Source of the DNA: Cymodocea nodosa
Taxonomy: Eukaryota; Streptophyta; Magnoliopsida; Alismatales; Cymodoceaceae
Reading direction: 5' to 3'
Assembly: GCA_036874045.1 (NCBI GenBank)
Contig: CM072347.1
Span: 7,194,501-7,258,500 of the forward strand
DNA length: 64,000 nt
Shown: piece after piece, positions 1-11,969 of the stretch
How the letters are laid out: each line of letters opens with the position of its first letter
Position numbering within the stretch: position 1 is the stretch's first letter
Notes under the pieces: generated by a model
The model's database searches: none
Seen by the model: the letters and a program-made list of their open reading frames with translations, nothing else
What the model was told of the DNA's origin: nothing
Program-made: the position numbers and the translations under genes

Positions 1-1038
1 CAAATACAGTGTCTGACAACCACTATGAGGAGTGATCACGTCGCGGGAAGGGAAGCCATTTTCACCAAGCGCCGACTCATATTTCAGGAGATCGTAAAGC
101 TTCTAGCCTTGGCTTCCGGTTGATGCCTGTATGCTAAAGAGGAGATCATTTTGCAATTCTGGATTCGCGATTCTATAGGGAGAGGAGACAAAATTGTAAG
201 TGGTTTAATTTTCAATGGTGTAATTGCATTGCAAGTAGTGACAGAAGTATTTACTGTCGATTGAGATTACTTTACATTTGACATTTCGCCCATTTCCATG
301 TTCATATTAAAACAAAAATACCAAAAACAATTTATCTGTCTTTGTATTTTGTATTTGAGTGTTGTATTGTTTGTGTTGTATCGTGATTAATGTTGTCTTT
401 GTGAGTATTGTGATTATTTTATGTTTGTTTTAGTTTTACAATTTATTGAAATTGGTTCGTTCAAAAGACTTAAAGATTTTAATGGTTACTATTTGAATTA
501 ACTAAATGTTAGTATTGCTTAATGATAAATCTAGTGTTTACTAACATTAAAGAGCTTAATTGATGTTATTTACAATCTGTGGAACTGCCCAATGGTGGCC
601 GAATTCCTCTGTAAATAGCAATATTAAAAAGAAAAGACAAGCTCGTGGAGTTAACTTAAGTCCACTAGGTTAGTCCATTGAGTTAGCCATAACTCAACGA
701 ACTTTGTCCATTGAGTTAACTGCAATTCAACAGAGAGCTTATTGAATATATAAATTTGATTGTTAACAAACACACAGTTCTCAGTTCTTAAGCAATTCCT
801 TGTGGGATCGACCTGTACTTACACATTGATACAATAGACATTGTGCACTTGCAGTTAAAGTACAAATTGGAATTGATATCTAAATTGTATTAAAGGTTGT
901 TTGTTTACTTCTAGAGGAAAAAGAATAGGCATAAAGATAAATTAACTAAGTAAAAATAGAAGTTAACAAATCCTAGTTTTTCTAGTGCGTTGTTGGAGAT
1001 CCAATCAGGTTTTTTGGTGTCGTGCTGGGTAAAATCCA
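1..1038 (+). mobile_element. H-family LTR, 3' part (enters from left edge)
   Basis: This stretch aligns by eye with 37375-38395 and 54110-55142, the right-hand part of the ~2.06 kb H-family LTR. It includes the GC-richer block at 1-200 and the conserved LTR-end block at 800-860, where a 'gatcgacctgtacttac' motif is followed by a 'cacttgcagtt' motif. Many plant gypsy LTRs carry a comparable 'TCGACC' motif close to their 3' end. At 960-1035 there are two degenerate Athila-like primer-binding motifs, the better one 'ttggtgtcgtgctgggta'. The LTR then abuts a truncated copia LTR at about 1038. The 5' half lies outside the window, so I cannot say whether it is a solo LTR or part of a longer element. 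Confidence 0.75.
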
Positions 1039-1785
1039 AACAGGATTCGGATTGAATATTCAGACTTAGTTTTCGAGATTAGGATCCCTTGCTGTAATGT
1101 AGCTTGTACTCTCTATTTGTAGTCGAACTCTATTATCTTTCACGTTCAACATGTTCATCCACTTAATCCATAATCCACGTACTAATTTTCTCTTTAATCC
1201 AAATTACTTTCTATTTGAATTTCCACTTTCTCCACTAACATTTTGAATTTCCACGATCTCCACTTCGTAGATTTACCGAAACTTTATCTTCCTAGAGTCT
1301 TGTAGAATATCTTCTAAGTCTTCGATTTAGTCGAACACTTATCTTTGAAGTCCTGTAAAACTCGAACACTTATCCTTTAACTCTTCAAGTTTTTGCACCT
1401 ACAAAACATGTGACTAAACAAAGAAACTTATCTGGTCGTTAGTCCTTTTATAAAACTCGAACAGTTATCTAACTATTCGTTTTTTCATTACCGAACGCAC
1501 ATGGAAAACACGTGACAACTTAAAACATTAAAAACACACGTGCAGATAACTTAACTATACGAGTTTTTAACATAAAGTATTCAACAAAAACGAGATGTTA
1601 ACTATTCGAAAGTTTAACTATTGCAAATCTAACTCTTCAGAAATCTTTAATTTATCCGACATAAAAATGAAACTTTTCAATAATCTGTTAACTATTATAC
1701 TTAGAGAAATATACTTAGAGAATATTATGTAGACTTATTTAAAAACATTAATAAAGCATATATCATTAAAATTAAATTTCTAACA
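1039..1785 (-). repeat. C1 3' LTR, truncated (TGTTAG family)
   Basis: Matches the 5' LTR at 11150-11969 closely, including the block 'ctctatttgtagtcgaac' and the tail ending 'ctaaca' at 1785, which is the LTR start on the minus strand. About 500 bp of the LTR 3' half is absent: at about 1038 the sequence changes abruptly to the end of an H-family LTR. Confidence 0.8.
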
Positions 1786-1799
1786 ATCTCCCCCTTTTT
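1786..1799 (-). other. Polypurine tract of C1
   Basis: Read on the minus strand this is AAAAAGGGGGAGATT directly abutting the LTR start TGTTAGAA, the expected plus-strand primer site next to a 3' LTR. The same arrangement occurs at 23158 and 42211. Confidence 0.85.
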
Positions 1800-2109
1800 G
1801 ATGATGTCAAAACCTAATAAGTCACAATTTATATCTCCCCCTTTTTGGCATTATAAAAAAGTAAACAAACTATTTTCTCCCCCTTTAGGAAGTTAAGCAA
1901 GTTAAATGTAAGGAAGGAAATCTTACTAAGTATATATTAATCAAAACGACAGTTTCAAACATATATAAAATTTATGGATTAAGCATAAACTGTTTAAACA
2001 TAAACTGTAAAAAATAATCACGTAACATTAAAATAGTAAACAGTTGACATAATAGTTTTGGTTACAAATTACAAAAAATAAATCATGTAATACATAATTT
2101 GTATAATCA

Positions 2110-5100
2110 CAAGCTTCTTTGTCTTCAAAAAATATCAATCAGAGTATCTGAAATTTTCTTTGCAATTTCTGTACTAACTCTGTTTATCTGATCAAGTAAT
2201 GCTTGATCTAAATCATTTTGAGAAACTTGTGATGGTTGCTGTAAAAATTCAGTATGTATGTCTGTATCTATACTTGTATGTATTTCTGTATGTATACCTT
2301 ATTGTATATTTGTATGTATATCTTGTTGTATATCTGTATGTTGCTGTGTTTCTATAAATTGTGTGGATTGTTGCTGTTGCTGCTGTGACTGTGTTTGTCG
2401 ATCCTGTTGTTGTTGTTGTCTAAGGACAGGTGTATCTGCTTCCTAGTATTTTTGGAGTTCCTTTGCAGAGAAAGATCTTGACTTTAATCTTTTTTGTGGC
2501 CAAGGTGTAATATCTGTTTGACTTGCCACAATTCTCAAAATCGTATCACCATAAAATAATTTACTCTACAAATGTAAGATATGAGAAACAAAATATCATA
2601 CCAGTTCACCTGTATATGGTTTATTAATGCATATGTAGCATAAAGACAACATCTGCCAACTTCTGCCCCATGACCAAACCTTTGAAACATTGTAGCAAGC
2701 AATATTTTTGCAATAAAACGTGCTTAACCATTTAAGTCATTTAGTAATGTCAATGGTTTGTTGGCAGTTGGATCTTTGGCTAAACTTGTAATGTCCCATC
2801 CCAATCGATAAACCTATTTTCTTTTTGATAATTTAACTCCTTGATTTTTCAGACCAAGTACCTGATGAAGTAAATCTGGAGTTAAATATATGTCATTGTC
2901 TTGTATATTTGAAACAAAAATACCTTCTTTCACTGTTAAGTTTGAGTAAAAACAATTGATAAGTTCGGGTATAGCAAGATGGCCTGACTGTTGTGGAAGT
3001 AGAGTCAACAAGCCTTGAAATTCAAATAGTTCTCGTATGTGTGCCATCCCTTCAAACTTAACTTGTCTTGAATATAAAACTGTAAAAGTTTTATATGTTT
3101 GAAAATTGTCATAACAGGAATTATTTCTAAACCATAATAGTGTATTTTCATCTAAATTCTGTTTAGGATTAGGTATTTTCCTATCATGATGTTCTGAAAT
3201 GGGACTTATTTCAAAATTATCAGCAGCATCTAAATTTGCAGATCTTTCAGAACTGGTGCAATTGCCATCAAAACTATTATAAATGTCTGAAGTATCTAGT
3301 ATTGTTGTATCAATAATCTGTTGAAATTCTTGTATGTGTTCTTTTGGAAACATTTCAATAGCAACGGTCTCTGTAATAATCTGTATATCAGCAACATGTA
3401 TATCTATATTTGATCTATACAACTGTCTCTGTATGAAAGAATGTTCTATATCTGTTAATGGAATAGAATCATCCTGTATTTCTGAAATTTGTATATGTGA
3501 GACATTGCTAGTATCATATTCTATTTGTAACTGTGTATGTTGTTGATTATATACATTTATCAACAAGTATACTATATACTGTAACAGACATAACCATATA
3601 TATAAATGTAGTATAAGCAACTGTACCAAAATTCAAAAGTCTCTGTTCAAGATACAGTAAGAGGAAGAATATCTGTACATTCCTCTTTAGATGAAATATC
3701 TTCAAAATTCATAGACTTAGTGTCTATGTCATCAAAAATATCATCAAATTAGATATCATCTATATATGTATCATCAAAATTTCCTACGTGCTCTCTTTCC
3801 GTAAGAAAAGAATGTGTGCTTGCAGCATTGTGTAAAAAAAAATTGTCCATTGTATGAAAAGATACATTATGCACTAATGTGACACAATACCTTAGAGTAT
3901 ATGCTTGTAAGCCAATATTTGTCACATTTACTGGGATTCTTGACAAAAATGTCTGTCCAGCTTCTGCAATGGAGCATAGTTTTCCATTTTTCACTGATTC
4001 TTCTTTTTGCTGCAATATTCCTTGTACACCTGCAGTTAATCCAAAATATTCAATTGTCTTTTTCTTTTTCCGACTATATGTTTATAGTGTTTCAGGTTAT
4101 TCAGGAGGTTCTAAAATTGTCTTAATTTCTCCTGTTAAAGGCACCTAGGGTCTTGATGGTCTTTCACCATGATGCCTAGGTTGTAATAATGGAATATAGA
4201 GTTTTAAGCTCTCAACCTCTACCATTTTGAGTTGATAAACTCTTTGTCCTTCACTTCAAAGGCCCATTTTCCTAATGGCAGTTTTTTGTTCATCTATACA
4301 CTATTTAATATCATCTAAAATAGCTGGGGCAAAATAATGTTGGGAATACAAGGATTGTAATTCCCTATTTGCATTTTCAATCATTGGTCCCCACTTCTTT
4401 CCATAGTAGGTGATATATTATACCGATGTCTCTGGTACATGTCTAGAACTTACAACCACAGGGTTAGGTTGTAAATTTCTTTTCCATAAATGCAATGTAG
4501 AAAGTTCAGTCTTGTTGAGTATTTTGTTTTGATGATGTGTGCTGCATGAAAATAATCATATTTGCTCAATTACTATTGCTTGTGAAAAGAAATTAAAATC
4601 ATCAATTAATACAAAAAAAGGTTACTGATATAAATATTTGTCTGTATTAGATCTGAAGTTAATAACTAGTCGTTTCATTGCATTAATTTCTCATTTAACT
4701 AAACGTTAAGTTAACATGTGTTTTTTATTGAAAAGCATGATATATTTTAAAGTTTTATTTTCTATATCATGTACAGTGCACGTTTAGACAACTCGTTAAG
4801 TTAGAGTTTTGTTTGTATAAAGATCACGTGACAACTCGTTAAATTAGAGGCTTAAAGGTTAAAATAGGTCACGTGAGAACTCGTTAAGTTAGTGAGTAAA
4901 AGAAGAGACAAACTCATTAAGTTACTGTTATACACGTAGTGAAATTATAAATTACGAATGTTATATTGTATCACGTGAGGTGCACATGTTTAACTCGTTA
5001 AGTTAACATAACTAAACGCGTTGAGTTGCTATATTGAATACTAAGGCAACGTGTTAGGTTAGCATTATAAACTTAAGTTGTTATTTTTGCATGTGGTAAA

Positions 5101-6434
5101 AATCTTATTATAAAAATATTTGTTTATTGTTGAATCGGTGAGTTAAAGTTTTTCGGAGACTTACAGCCGTAACTATCCGAAAGGTAACTTAAGTCATGTT
5201 TTCAGGCTTGACACGTGTCTCACTAGTTTTATGGTAAAAAGAGTTTTTCGGTGACTTACAACCATAACTATCTGAAACTTAAACTGTTTTCGATGAGTTA
5301 TCGTTTAACCTTCCGAAAGAAAGGTTAAGCTGGTTTGTTGAGTTATCTACAGTACTAGTCACATGAATTGGCACATGAGGAACTCGTTAAGTTAGAAACG
5401 TTAAGTTATATATATACTTGTGTTATTCGTTTAGTCAACATTAAAGTAACGACTTCTTATTACACTAATGAAAAATTTTTGGACGAGAAAGTTTATTTTG
5501 TAGGAAATTTTTCAAAGATCCAAGACTGGTGATTAAAGAAAATTCGAAATGTAAACGTGGGACAGAATGTGTGTATTTCGATGAAGGAAAAAGAAAAGAC
5601 GTGGAGAAGTGGAAAACTGGTAGTGATTAAACGTGGAGGATATGCATGAAATAAAGATACAGTATAAAAGGCATAGAGTTCTCGTTGATCAAATCATCCT
5701 TGCACACAAAACAAAAAATCTTTTCAAGGATCAAACTATCCCTGCACACCAAAAGAAAAATCTTTTTCAGGGATCAAAAATACTCTTCGAGGAGAATCTC
5801 TCAGGTAGAAGAAAATTCAATGAAGTAGAAAAAGGTATTATTTATGTTAAAGTATCAAAAGAAAGCAAATTTGGTGAAGCAGAGAAAGAGAAGATATTCG
5901 TCACTGAAGAATTGCTGAAGAAGAAAAAGAAGAAGAAAAAAGATCTCAAACAGGGAGAAATGTTTTAAATTCCACAAATTAGTTTTCTTTATTTGTAGTT
6001 ATGAAATTGTTTAGATGATACATGGTATTGAGATATAGTTGCATCTACAATTTCTAAGGAGAATTGAATTGTATATTATAATTGAAACCTTGAATAAAAA
6101 TGATTTTATGAAAACAATATCTCGACTTGTTTTTGAATTTTAAAGTTTCAATTATATTTCAGAAAATATTGAAAAACACAATTCACCCCCCCTCTTATGT
6201 AGCCATATGATCCTACAAGTCTGTTTTAGTCTAAACTGTGTTTCAGCATAATTTCGAATAAATTTCCAATAGAAATTTTTCTCATCTTGAACAGCTTTTC
6301 TTATTTCGTGTAGTACTTCATTTGAAAAAGTGTACCTGGAGTAGATGTCGTTGATTTCACTTTGTATTTTCTGAATTTCTAGCTCTCTTTTCTACACTTT
6401 TGTCATTCTACCACATCCTCTTCCACGTCCTGAC
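2110..6434 (-). pseudogene. C1 3' ORF (ORF1-like, 'plant transposon protein' type), interrupted
   Basis: Related to the H-element ORF1 and to the 3' ORF at 42710-44994. On the minus strand it starts at 6434 with an MSGRGRG-like basic start, then a segment matching the 'LYxxxYFxxxIxDEV' region (about 4500-4270), then an acidic linker. The conserved core is the open stretch 3629-2814: 'LFEFQGLLTLLP', 'FYSNL', 'LTPDLLHQVLGLKNQG'. The Q/T-rich tail near 2450-2250 and the 'LLDQINRVSTEIAKKI' end near 2200-2160 match 42710 and 23500. It is broken by a solo LTR (4513-6217) and several stops. The family resembles the domain annotated as putative plant transposon protein, but that assignment is from memory. 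No catalytic residues are recognisable. Confidence 0.65.
4513..6217 (+). mobile_element. Solo LTR, TGTTGAG copia family
   Basis: Starts TGTTGAGTATTTTG and ends ATGATCCTACA, the same ends as the LTRs of the element at 40601-51635. It is flanked by a perfect 5-bp target duplication AGTCT (4508-4512 and 6218-6222). No internal sequence remains, so it is a solo LTR. A TATA box lies near 5406. It carries a sense open frame (5633-5968) over an internal minisatellite, which is a shared LTR feature and not a recognised gene. Confidence 0.93.
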
Positions 6435-6439
6435 ATTGT

Positions 6440-7374
6440 CAATTAATTTTCGCTTTGCATTGTAGAACTTAGTGGAAGTAAAGATTGTGAAGCTAGGGTT
6501 TTACCAAGGTAGAAACATGAAAGGTTGTTAGTAAAACATTTATAACTCTTCAAGTTTATAAATGGATAAACGGATTCAATCATTGAAATCATAAATATAA
6601 GATTCATTACCGATAAATAACTTGAGTGCTTGCAATAACTGTACAAGTTTTATAATCAACAATTGTAGAATACTTAGCGTAACTGTTCGTATAAAGAAAA
6701 TAACTTCAGGCTAAGTGAAAAGTGAGAAAACTCGAAGACTTATGATAACTGTTCGAGTTTCTCGAAGGAATAGGTGTGAAAAGTCGAAGAGTTAAACATA
6801 ACTGTTTGAGTTCCAACTGAGACATTATAAAGTAATGAAATTCAACACGTGCACAATTTGAACTTAAGGTGTTCAAAAAGTTTCGGAGACTTATAAACCT
6901 AACTATCCAATACTCAGGTGCATTTCGGAGAGTTACAGATAACCTTCCGAAAGATAACTTAAGTCAATCTTCCAGATTACGACACGTGTACTTAAGTAGT
7001 TTTATAATAAAGAGATGTTTCGGATAGTTACAAATCTAACTTTCCGATGCCCAGACGCATTTCGGAGAGTTACAGATAACTTACTGAAAATCCATTTAAG
7101 TCATGCATTATGGTTTCGACACGTGTACTTCAAGAAATAATAAAATAGTTTATTGAATGTTTTAAAACACAACTGTCCGATACTTGCAATATAACTTGCC
7201 GAAACAATAGAAAATTCGGATACTTAAGAATTAAAAAAACCTGCAAGTCACCGACAGTTCAGAAATGTACTTAATTAAAGTGTATTTCCTGAAATTATGT
7301 AGATTCTTTCATGAAAACATATAATAGTTCATAAGAGATGAATTATTATATGAGAAATTGCTCCCCCTACATAA
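6440..7374 (-). repeat. Internal LTR-like segment with PPT upstream of the C1 3' ORF
   Basis: Read on the minus strand, a purine tract 'atgtagggggag' (about 7363-7374) is followed by a segment resembling the start of the H LTR (compare 36430-36600): a 'catgaaagaatctacataat' block, a 'ttcttaagtatccgaatttt' block and a 'tatattgcaagta' block. The 3' ORF begins right after it at 6434. The same PPT, LTR-like segment and ORF order occurs at 45490-44994. It may act as an internal promoter for the 3' ORF. That is an inference. Confidence 0.55.
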
Positions 7375-8460
7375 ATGTAGTGTAAAGAATCTATGGCGTA
7401 CTTAATCTGGGTTGCCAAGCCCTAAGTAGATTTAGCTTTAAAAGGTCAAATAACTTACTTAAAGAGGATGCTAAGTCTTAAATAGATTTGAGTCTCTCCT
7501 TTTTTTTTAATTTAATTTGAATTAAAGACAGAAATAAGTAGTAGAGTTAACAATTTAGACTTTCTAGCTTTTATCTTATTCAGTTTACAAAAGATAATTC
7601 ATAAAGATATACCTTTAGAAACTTAAAAAGAATTCAATAATGAGTACACAAACTTAAGACAATAAATATTGTACATTATGTGTAAAGAGTAGATAATAAC
7701 AAAAAAAAAAACAAGGATTATATGCACAGATTATGGCAGGATTGTTATAACACCTTGAAAGATAAATTAAGCTTGAGTACATTGCCCTTTTTTTTTTATA
7801 TTCATATATATATTTTATGTATTACCTCCTACAATATCATTTTTTTACGTGATCACAATCCCTTGCTTAGGAAAAAGATAACCAGTTACTCAATAACAAG
7901 TGAGAACAAGTAATTAAATTTTTTTTTTAATTGTAATCTTAATTACATGCAAAATGAGTTTTCAGTCAACACATCCCAAACCAGTTGGTTTAAGTGACTA
8001 GGGTTTAAGATCCCCCAACGGACTTAATTACTCAAGTAATTGCAGACGAAAAAGAAATAAAACAGTAGATTTAAATTAGAGGCAACCGCAAGACTTAATT
8101 TTTCTAACAGAATGTTAATAACTTTCCTTTAATAAAAAGTACATACTTTCTATGTATTTTCCTGTTAAAATCTCTATAATAGCATATACATAAGTAACAA
8201 AAATACAGTTGGCACTCATATTGAATCAATTTAACTTTCCTTAAGTAACCTTTTTCTGAATTTTTCTTAAATAAATTGATTTCAGTAAAACTCAGAATTT
8301 TATAAATTCTTAACTACGAGAAAACCGTAATTCGAAAATAGTTTTTTTTTTTATAATAAAGAAATTAAATTCTAAAACTACCTTATAACAAACCAAAATA
8401 CAATGAACATGACAATTTAAACATCAGATAACCTATAGATATCAAGTTCTAATTGTAATT
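7375..8460 (-). other. AT-rich 3'-UTR-like stretch of C1, no gene
   Basis: No coding motif is seen on either strand. A block at about 7960-8020 ('gagttttcagtcaacac...') resembles the block 'gagctttcagtcaacaatc' found in the H-element 3' UTR (28795, 58130) and in the copia element at 45905. The rest is homopolymer-rich A/T sequence. Confidence 0.45.
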
Positions 8461-8461
8461 T

Positions 8462-10499
8462 TGATTTGTATACCTACAAAACAGTTAAAAAGAGATTTTA
8501 TCTCTTGGAAACCATTTTTGAGTGGGTCCAAGAATTTTAGAGAGAGTCATATCAAAATTCTCAATATTTTTAAACTTCAACTTATCTATTTTCTGATAAT
8601 TATTCTTACGTTTCTTTCTCTTAGTGTTATAATTATCAAAACATTTATCTTTATGTAAACCAGAGTTGAAATTTTCATTTCTGACATTATTTGATTTCTG
8701 ATTCCAATATTCGATATTCTTTAAATATGAAGAAAATTGATCAAGAATATTAAAATTCTCAAATGTCTTAGCTTGATTCTTCTAAAGATTTCTTTTGAAA
8801 TTCTTGCATCGTGTGCTATCATTTATATGTTGCATTTTATCAATTCGCACATATTTATCTCCCTTTTCAATCATGCACGAAATAGTTTTTCTTTTACTAT
8901 TCTTAGTACTGGAAATAAAGACATTATTTTTAGTAGTACCATCATGCAATATATAATTTTCAGAAGATGCATCGTGTAAACCAATACCGTGTTTTTCTAC
9001 ATTTGATATTTTACTACTAAGTTCATTTGTTATATTTTGACTATTATTCCATTTACTTAATATAGCCTTTTGATCGCAGACTTTAATCTTTAACACATTT
9101 TTGAATTTAAATCAGTAATAGTCAGTTCTAGTTTTTCAATTTCACAAATCATTTTCTTCTTATCAGCAATTAAATTTTCACAATCAGCATGCAATTTTCT
9201 TTCTATAGTAGTGAACTTTAAAATTTCCTGTGCATGCCTTTGATTTTCTTCTTTAAATTTATTCAACATAGAGTTCAGAAAATCAATCTTATTTTCAGAT
9301 TCATCTAGCATTTTCCTAGTGTCCTTTCTTTCTATTTTGACTTTCTTATATTTTCTGGCCAGTCTATTGTATTCAACAAGTAATCCATCAAAACTATCAA
9401 AATTAGCATTTTGATCAGAGGATACCTCACTGGATTTTGTCATAAAGCATACATTTGCCAGATTTTCTTCTAAATCTGATGTTGATGAGGATTCATTGTC
9501 TAATGTTCAATCCTTTGTTTATTCACTTTGTGAAGCTGAAGAGTCATCCCATGTCACTTTAAGCGCTCTTCTCTTTCTGAATTTCTTATTCCTGAAATTC
9601 CTCCTTGAATTCTTCTTATCTTTGTTGAGAGGACAATCAGTTTGAAAGTGACTCAGCCTGTTGCACTTGTAGCATATACTTTTATCTTTCATGAATGACT
9701 TCTTCTCCATATCTCCAGATGTCTTTACTGACCTAAAGTTTCTACGTTTCTTCAACAGATTTCTAAATTTTTTGGTCAACAATAGTAAATCATCGTTAGA
9801 ATCACTAGTGACTTCTGAGACTTTATTAACCTCAAAAGTTAGATCCCTTCTAGGATTTTTCCCTTTTGGATCTAAATGTTGTACTTCATAGGCTGTTAGA
9901 TTTCCTATGAGATCATCGAGAGTATATGTATTTAAGTCTTTGGACTCTTCAATAGATGTTGGCTTTTGAGCCCAAATTTTAGTTAAAGATCTAAGGATCT
10001 TTCTTACCAAGTCTTTTTCCTCAAATTTCTTACCTAAAGATTTTAATGAATTTACAATCTCAAGAAAATGGGAAAACATGTTAGAGATACATTCATTTTC
10101 ATGCATTTTAAAAAGCTCATATTTATGTACTAACATATTGATCTTAGATTCCTTGACCTAATTAGTACCTCCAGTGGCAACTTCTAATGCATGTCATATC
10201 TCATATGCAATTTGATATGCAGAAACTTTATTAAATTGATCATGAGATAAAGCACAAAACAAGATGTTTAAACCTTTAGCATTCAGTGTCATTCGCTCTT
10301 TTTCATCAAAAGTCCAAGTATCATATGGAGTCATAAGCATCACTATAGGATTGCTAATTATATGCCATAGTTTGAAATCAATTGACTAAAAGAATACTTT
10401 CATCCTATATTTCTAGTAGTCATAATTGCTACCTTCGAATATAGGAGGATGATTAGTGGTCTGTCCTTTAGTCATAACTAAGATTTCAGAATTATCCAT
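8462..10499 (-). pseudogene. C1 copia Gag, decayed
   Basis: Reads on the minus strand from an MDNSEILV-like start (about 10499) through the UBN2-type copia Gag core ('PPIFEGSNYDY', 'LNAKGLNILFCALS', 'DQFNKVSAY'), which has several stops. An open part at 10136-9519 contains 'MLVHKYELFKMHENE', 'RKILRSLTKIW' and a CCHC zinc knuckle C-Y-K-C-x4-H-x4-C near 9680-9640. It continues through a coiled-coil region (9443-9090) to an 'LGPTQKWFPR' terminus near 8500, homologous to the 'LGPQQHWVPR' end of Gag at 47640. It would form the particle shell and bind RNA. Several stops and frameshifts make it inactive as read. Confidence 0.8.
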
Positions 10500-10589
10500 T
10501 TTAAACAGATGATCTGAAGTAAATGACAGGAAAAATTGATTCCTAAATAGAGAAATGAAGGTTTTTCGAATGCTTTAAATAGTTTAAGT

Positions 10590-10728
10590 GCACTGATACT
10601 AGTTGTAGCAGAGCATAGTAAATCTGAAAAAAAAAATAAGTGAAAAACAGAAGCTCTAATACTAGTTTGTAGTAGAGCATAGTAAATCCAAAAAAAATAA
10701 GTGAAAAATAGAAGCTCTGATACTAGTT
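10590..10728 (-). repeat. Three tandem PBS/leader copies next to the C1 5' LTR
   Basis: A ~60-bp unit containing 'gctctgatactagtttgtag' (the complement of a Met-tRNA PBS plus the first LTR bases) occurs about three times before the true LTR boundary at 10729. The last copy, 10713-10725, gives TAGTATCAGAGC on the minus strand, close to the TGGTATCAGAGC expected for an initiator Met-tRNA PBS. Confidence 0.7.
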
Positions 10729-11969
10729 TGTAGGATCGTCTATATCACAAGAGGGGGGTGAATTGTGTCTTTAGTAATTAAAATACTAGTGGATAAAACA
10801 AGGGCACAAAACACTCGTAAATGAAATTCTATTCTTTATGTAAGGACAAAATTTACAATATATTTTCAGCTCAATTCCCTTCTTGATGGTTTTGATACAG
10901 AAATGTTCGATATACAATTCAAATATAACAATAAAGCTCTTATTGAAAACTAATTTCGAATTGTATAAAACCTGATCTTTCTTTGTCTTTGCTCAACTTC
11001 TATATCTCTTCTTCTCTAGTTGTCGAATTTCCAAACTTCTTACGTTTGCAGCTCCTTTTCTGAAATTACTTGGAATTTCAAACTTCTTCTGATGTTGGAG
11101 AACTTTTCAGAATATGAATATTCAAACTTAACTTTTCAGTTAGAGATCTGAATTGAATATTCAAACTTGGTTTTCGAGATTGGGATCCCCTGCTGTAATG
11201 TAACTCGTACTCTCTATTTGTAGTCGAACTTTGTTGTCTTTCACATTCAGCATGTTCATCCACTTAATCCATAATCCACGTACTAATTTTCTCTTTAATC
11301 CAAATTACTTTTTATTTGAATTTCCACTTTCTCCACTAACATTTTGAATTTCAACGATCTCCACTTCGTAGATTCACCGAAACTTTATCTTCCTAGAGTC
11401 TTGTAGAATATCTTCTAAGTCTTCAATTTAGTCGAACACTTATCTTTTAAGTCTTGTAAAACTCAAACACTTATCCTTTAACTCTTCGAGTTTTTGCACC
11501 TACAAAACACATGACTAAACAAAGAAACTTATCTGGTCGTTAGTCCTTTTATAAGACTCAAATAGTTATCTATCCATGCGTATAAAAACTCGAACAGTTA
11601 TCTATCCATGCGTATAAAAACTCGAATAGTTATCTAACTATTCGATTTTTCATTACCGAATGCACATGAAAAACACGTGACAACTTAAAACATTAAAAAC
11701 ACACGTGCAGATAACTTAACTATATGAGTTTTTAACATAAAGTATTTGACAAAAACGAGACGTTAACTATCCGAAAGTTTAACTATCCGAAACATTAACT
11801 ATCCAAAAGTTTAACTATTGCAAATCTAACTCTTCGAAAATCTTTAATTTATCCGACATAAAAATGAAACTTTCCGATAATTTGTTAACTATTATACTTA
11901 GAGAATATTATGTAGACTTATTTAAAAATGTTAATAAAGCATATATCATCAAAATTAGATACCTAACAC
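10729..11969 (-). repeat. C1 5' LTR (TGTTAG family)
   Basis: On the minus strand it starts TGTTAGGTATC at 11969 and ends GACGATCCTACA at 10729, adjoining the PBS. It has a TATA-like 'ctacaaatagagag' (about 11213-11225, minus). It also has an expanded array of a ~32-bp unit at 11566-11640 ('agttatctatccatgcgtat' plus 'aaaaactcga'), with about two full copies, versus one in the LTR at 19934 and none in the LTR at 1039. Confidence 0.88.

Larger units (their letters stand above)
1039..11969 (-). mobile_element. Ty1/copia-type element C1, gag + 3' ORF, no pol
   Basis: This is a minus-strand LTR element. The 5' LTR (10729-11969), a PBS matching initiator Met-tRNA, a decayed gag, a 3' ORF, a PPT and a truncated 3' LTR (1039-1785) follow in sense order. 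Between the end of gag (about 8460) and the 3' ORF (about 6434) I find no protease, integrase, RT or RNase H motif, so pol is missing. A solo LTR of another family (4513-6217) is nested in the 3' ORF. The 5' LTR sits inside an LTR fragment of the TGTTGAG family (11970-12203). TSDs cannot be verified because the left end is cut. The architecture resembles non-autonomous TR-GAG elements with an added ORF. Confidence 0.75.

Noticed and set aside
2258-2446. Cysteine-rich plus-strand open frame
   Set aside because: It is the complement of the Q/T/Y-rich tail of the C1 3' ORF. The composition follows from CAA/ACA repeats, and there is no signal peptide or known Cys spacing.
5633-5968. 111-codon frame as a host gene
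   Set aside because: It lies wholly inside a TSD-flanked solo LTR and recurs in the other LTRs of the family, so it was treated as an LTR feature.
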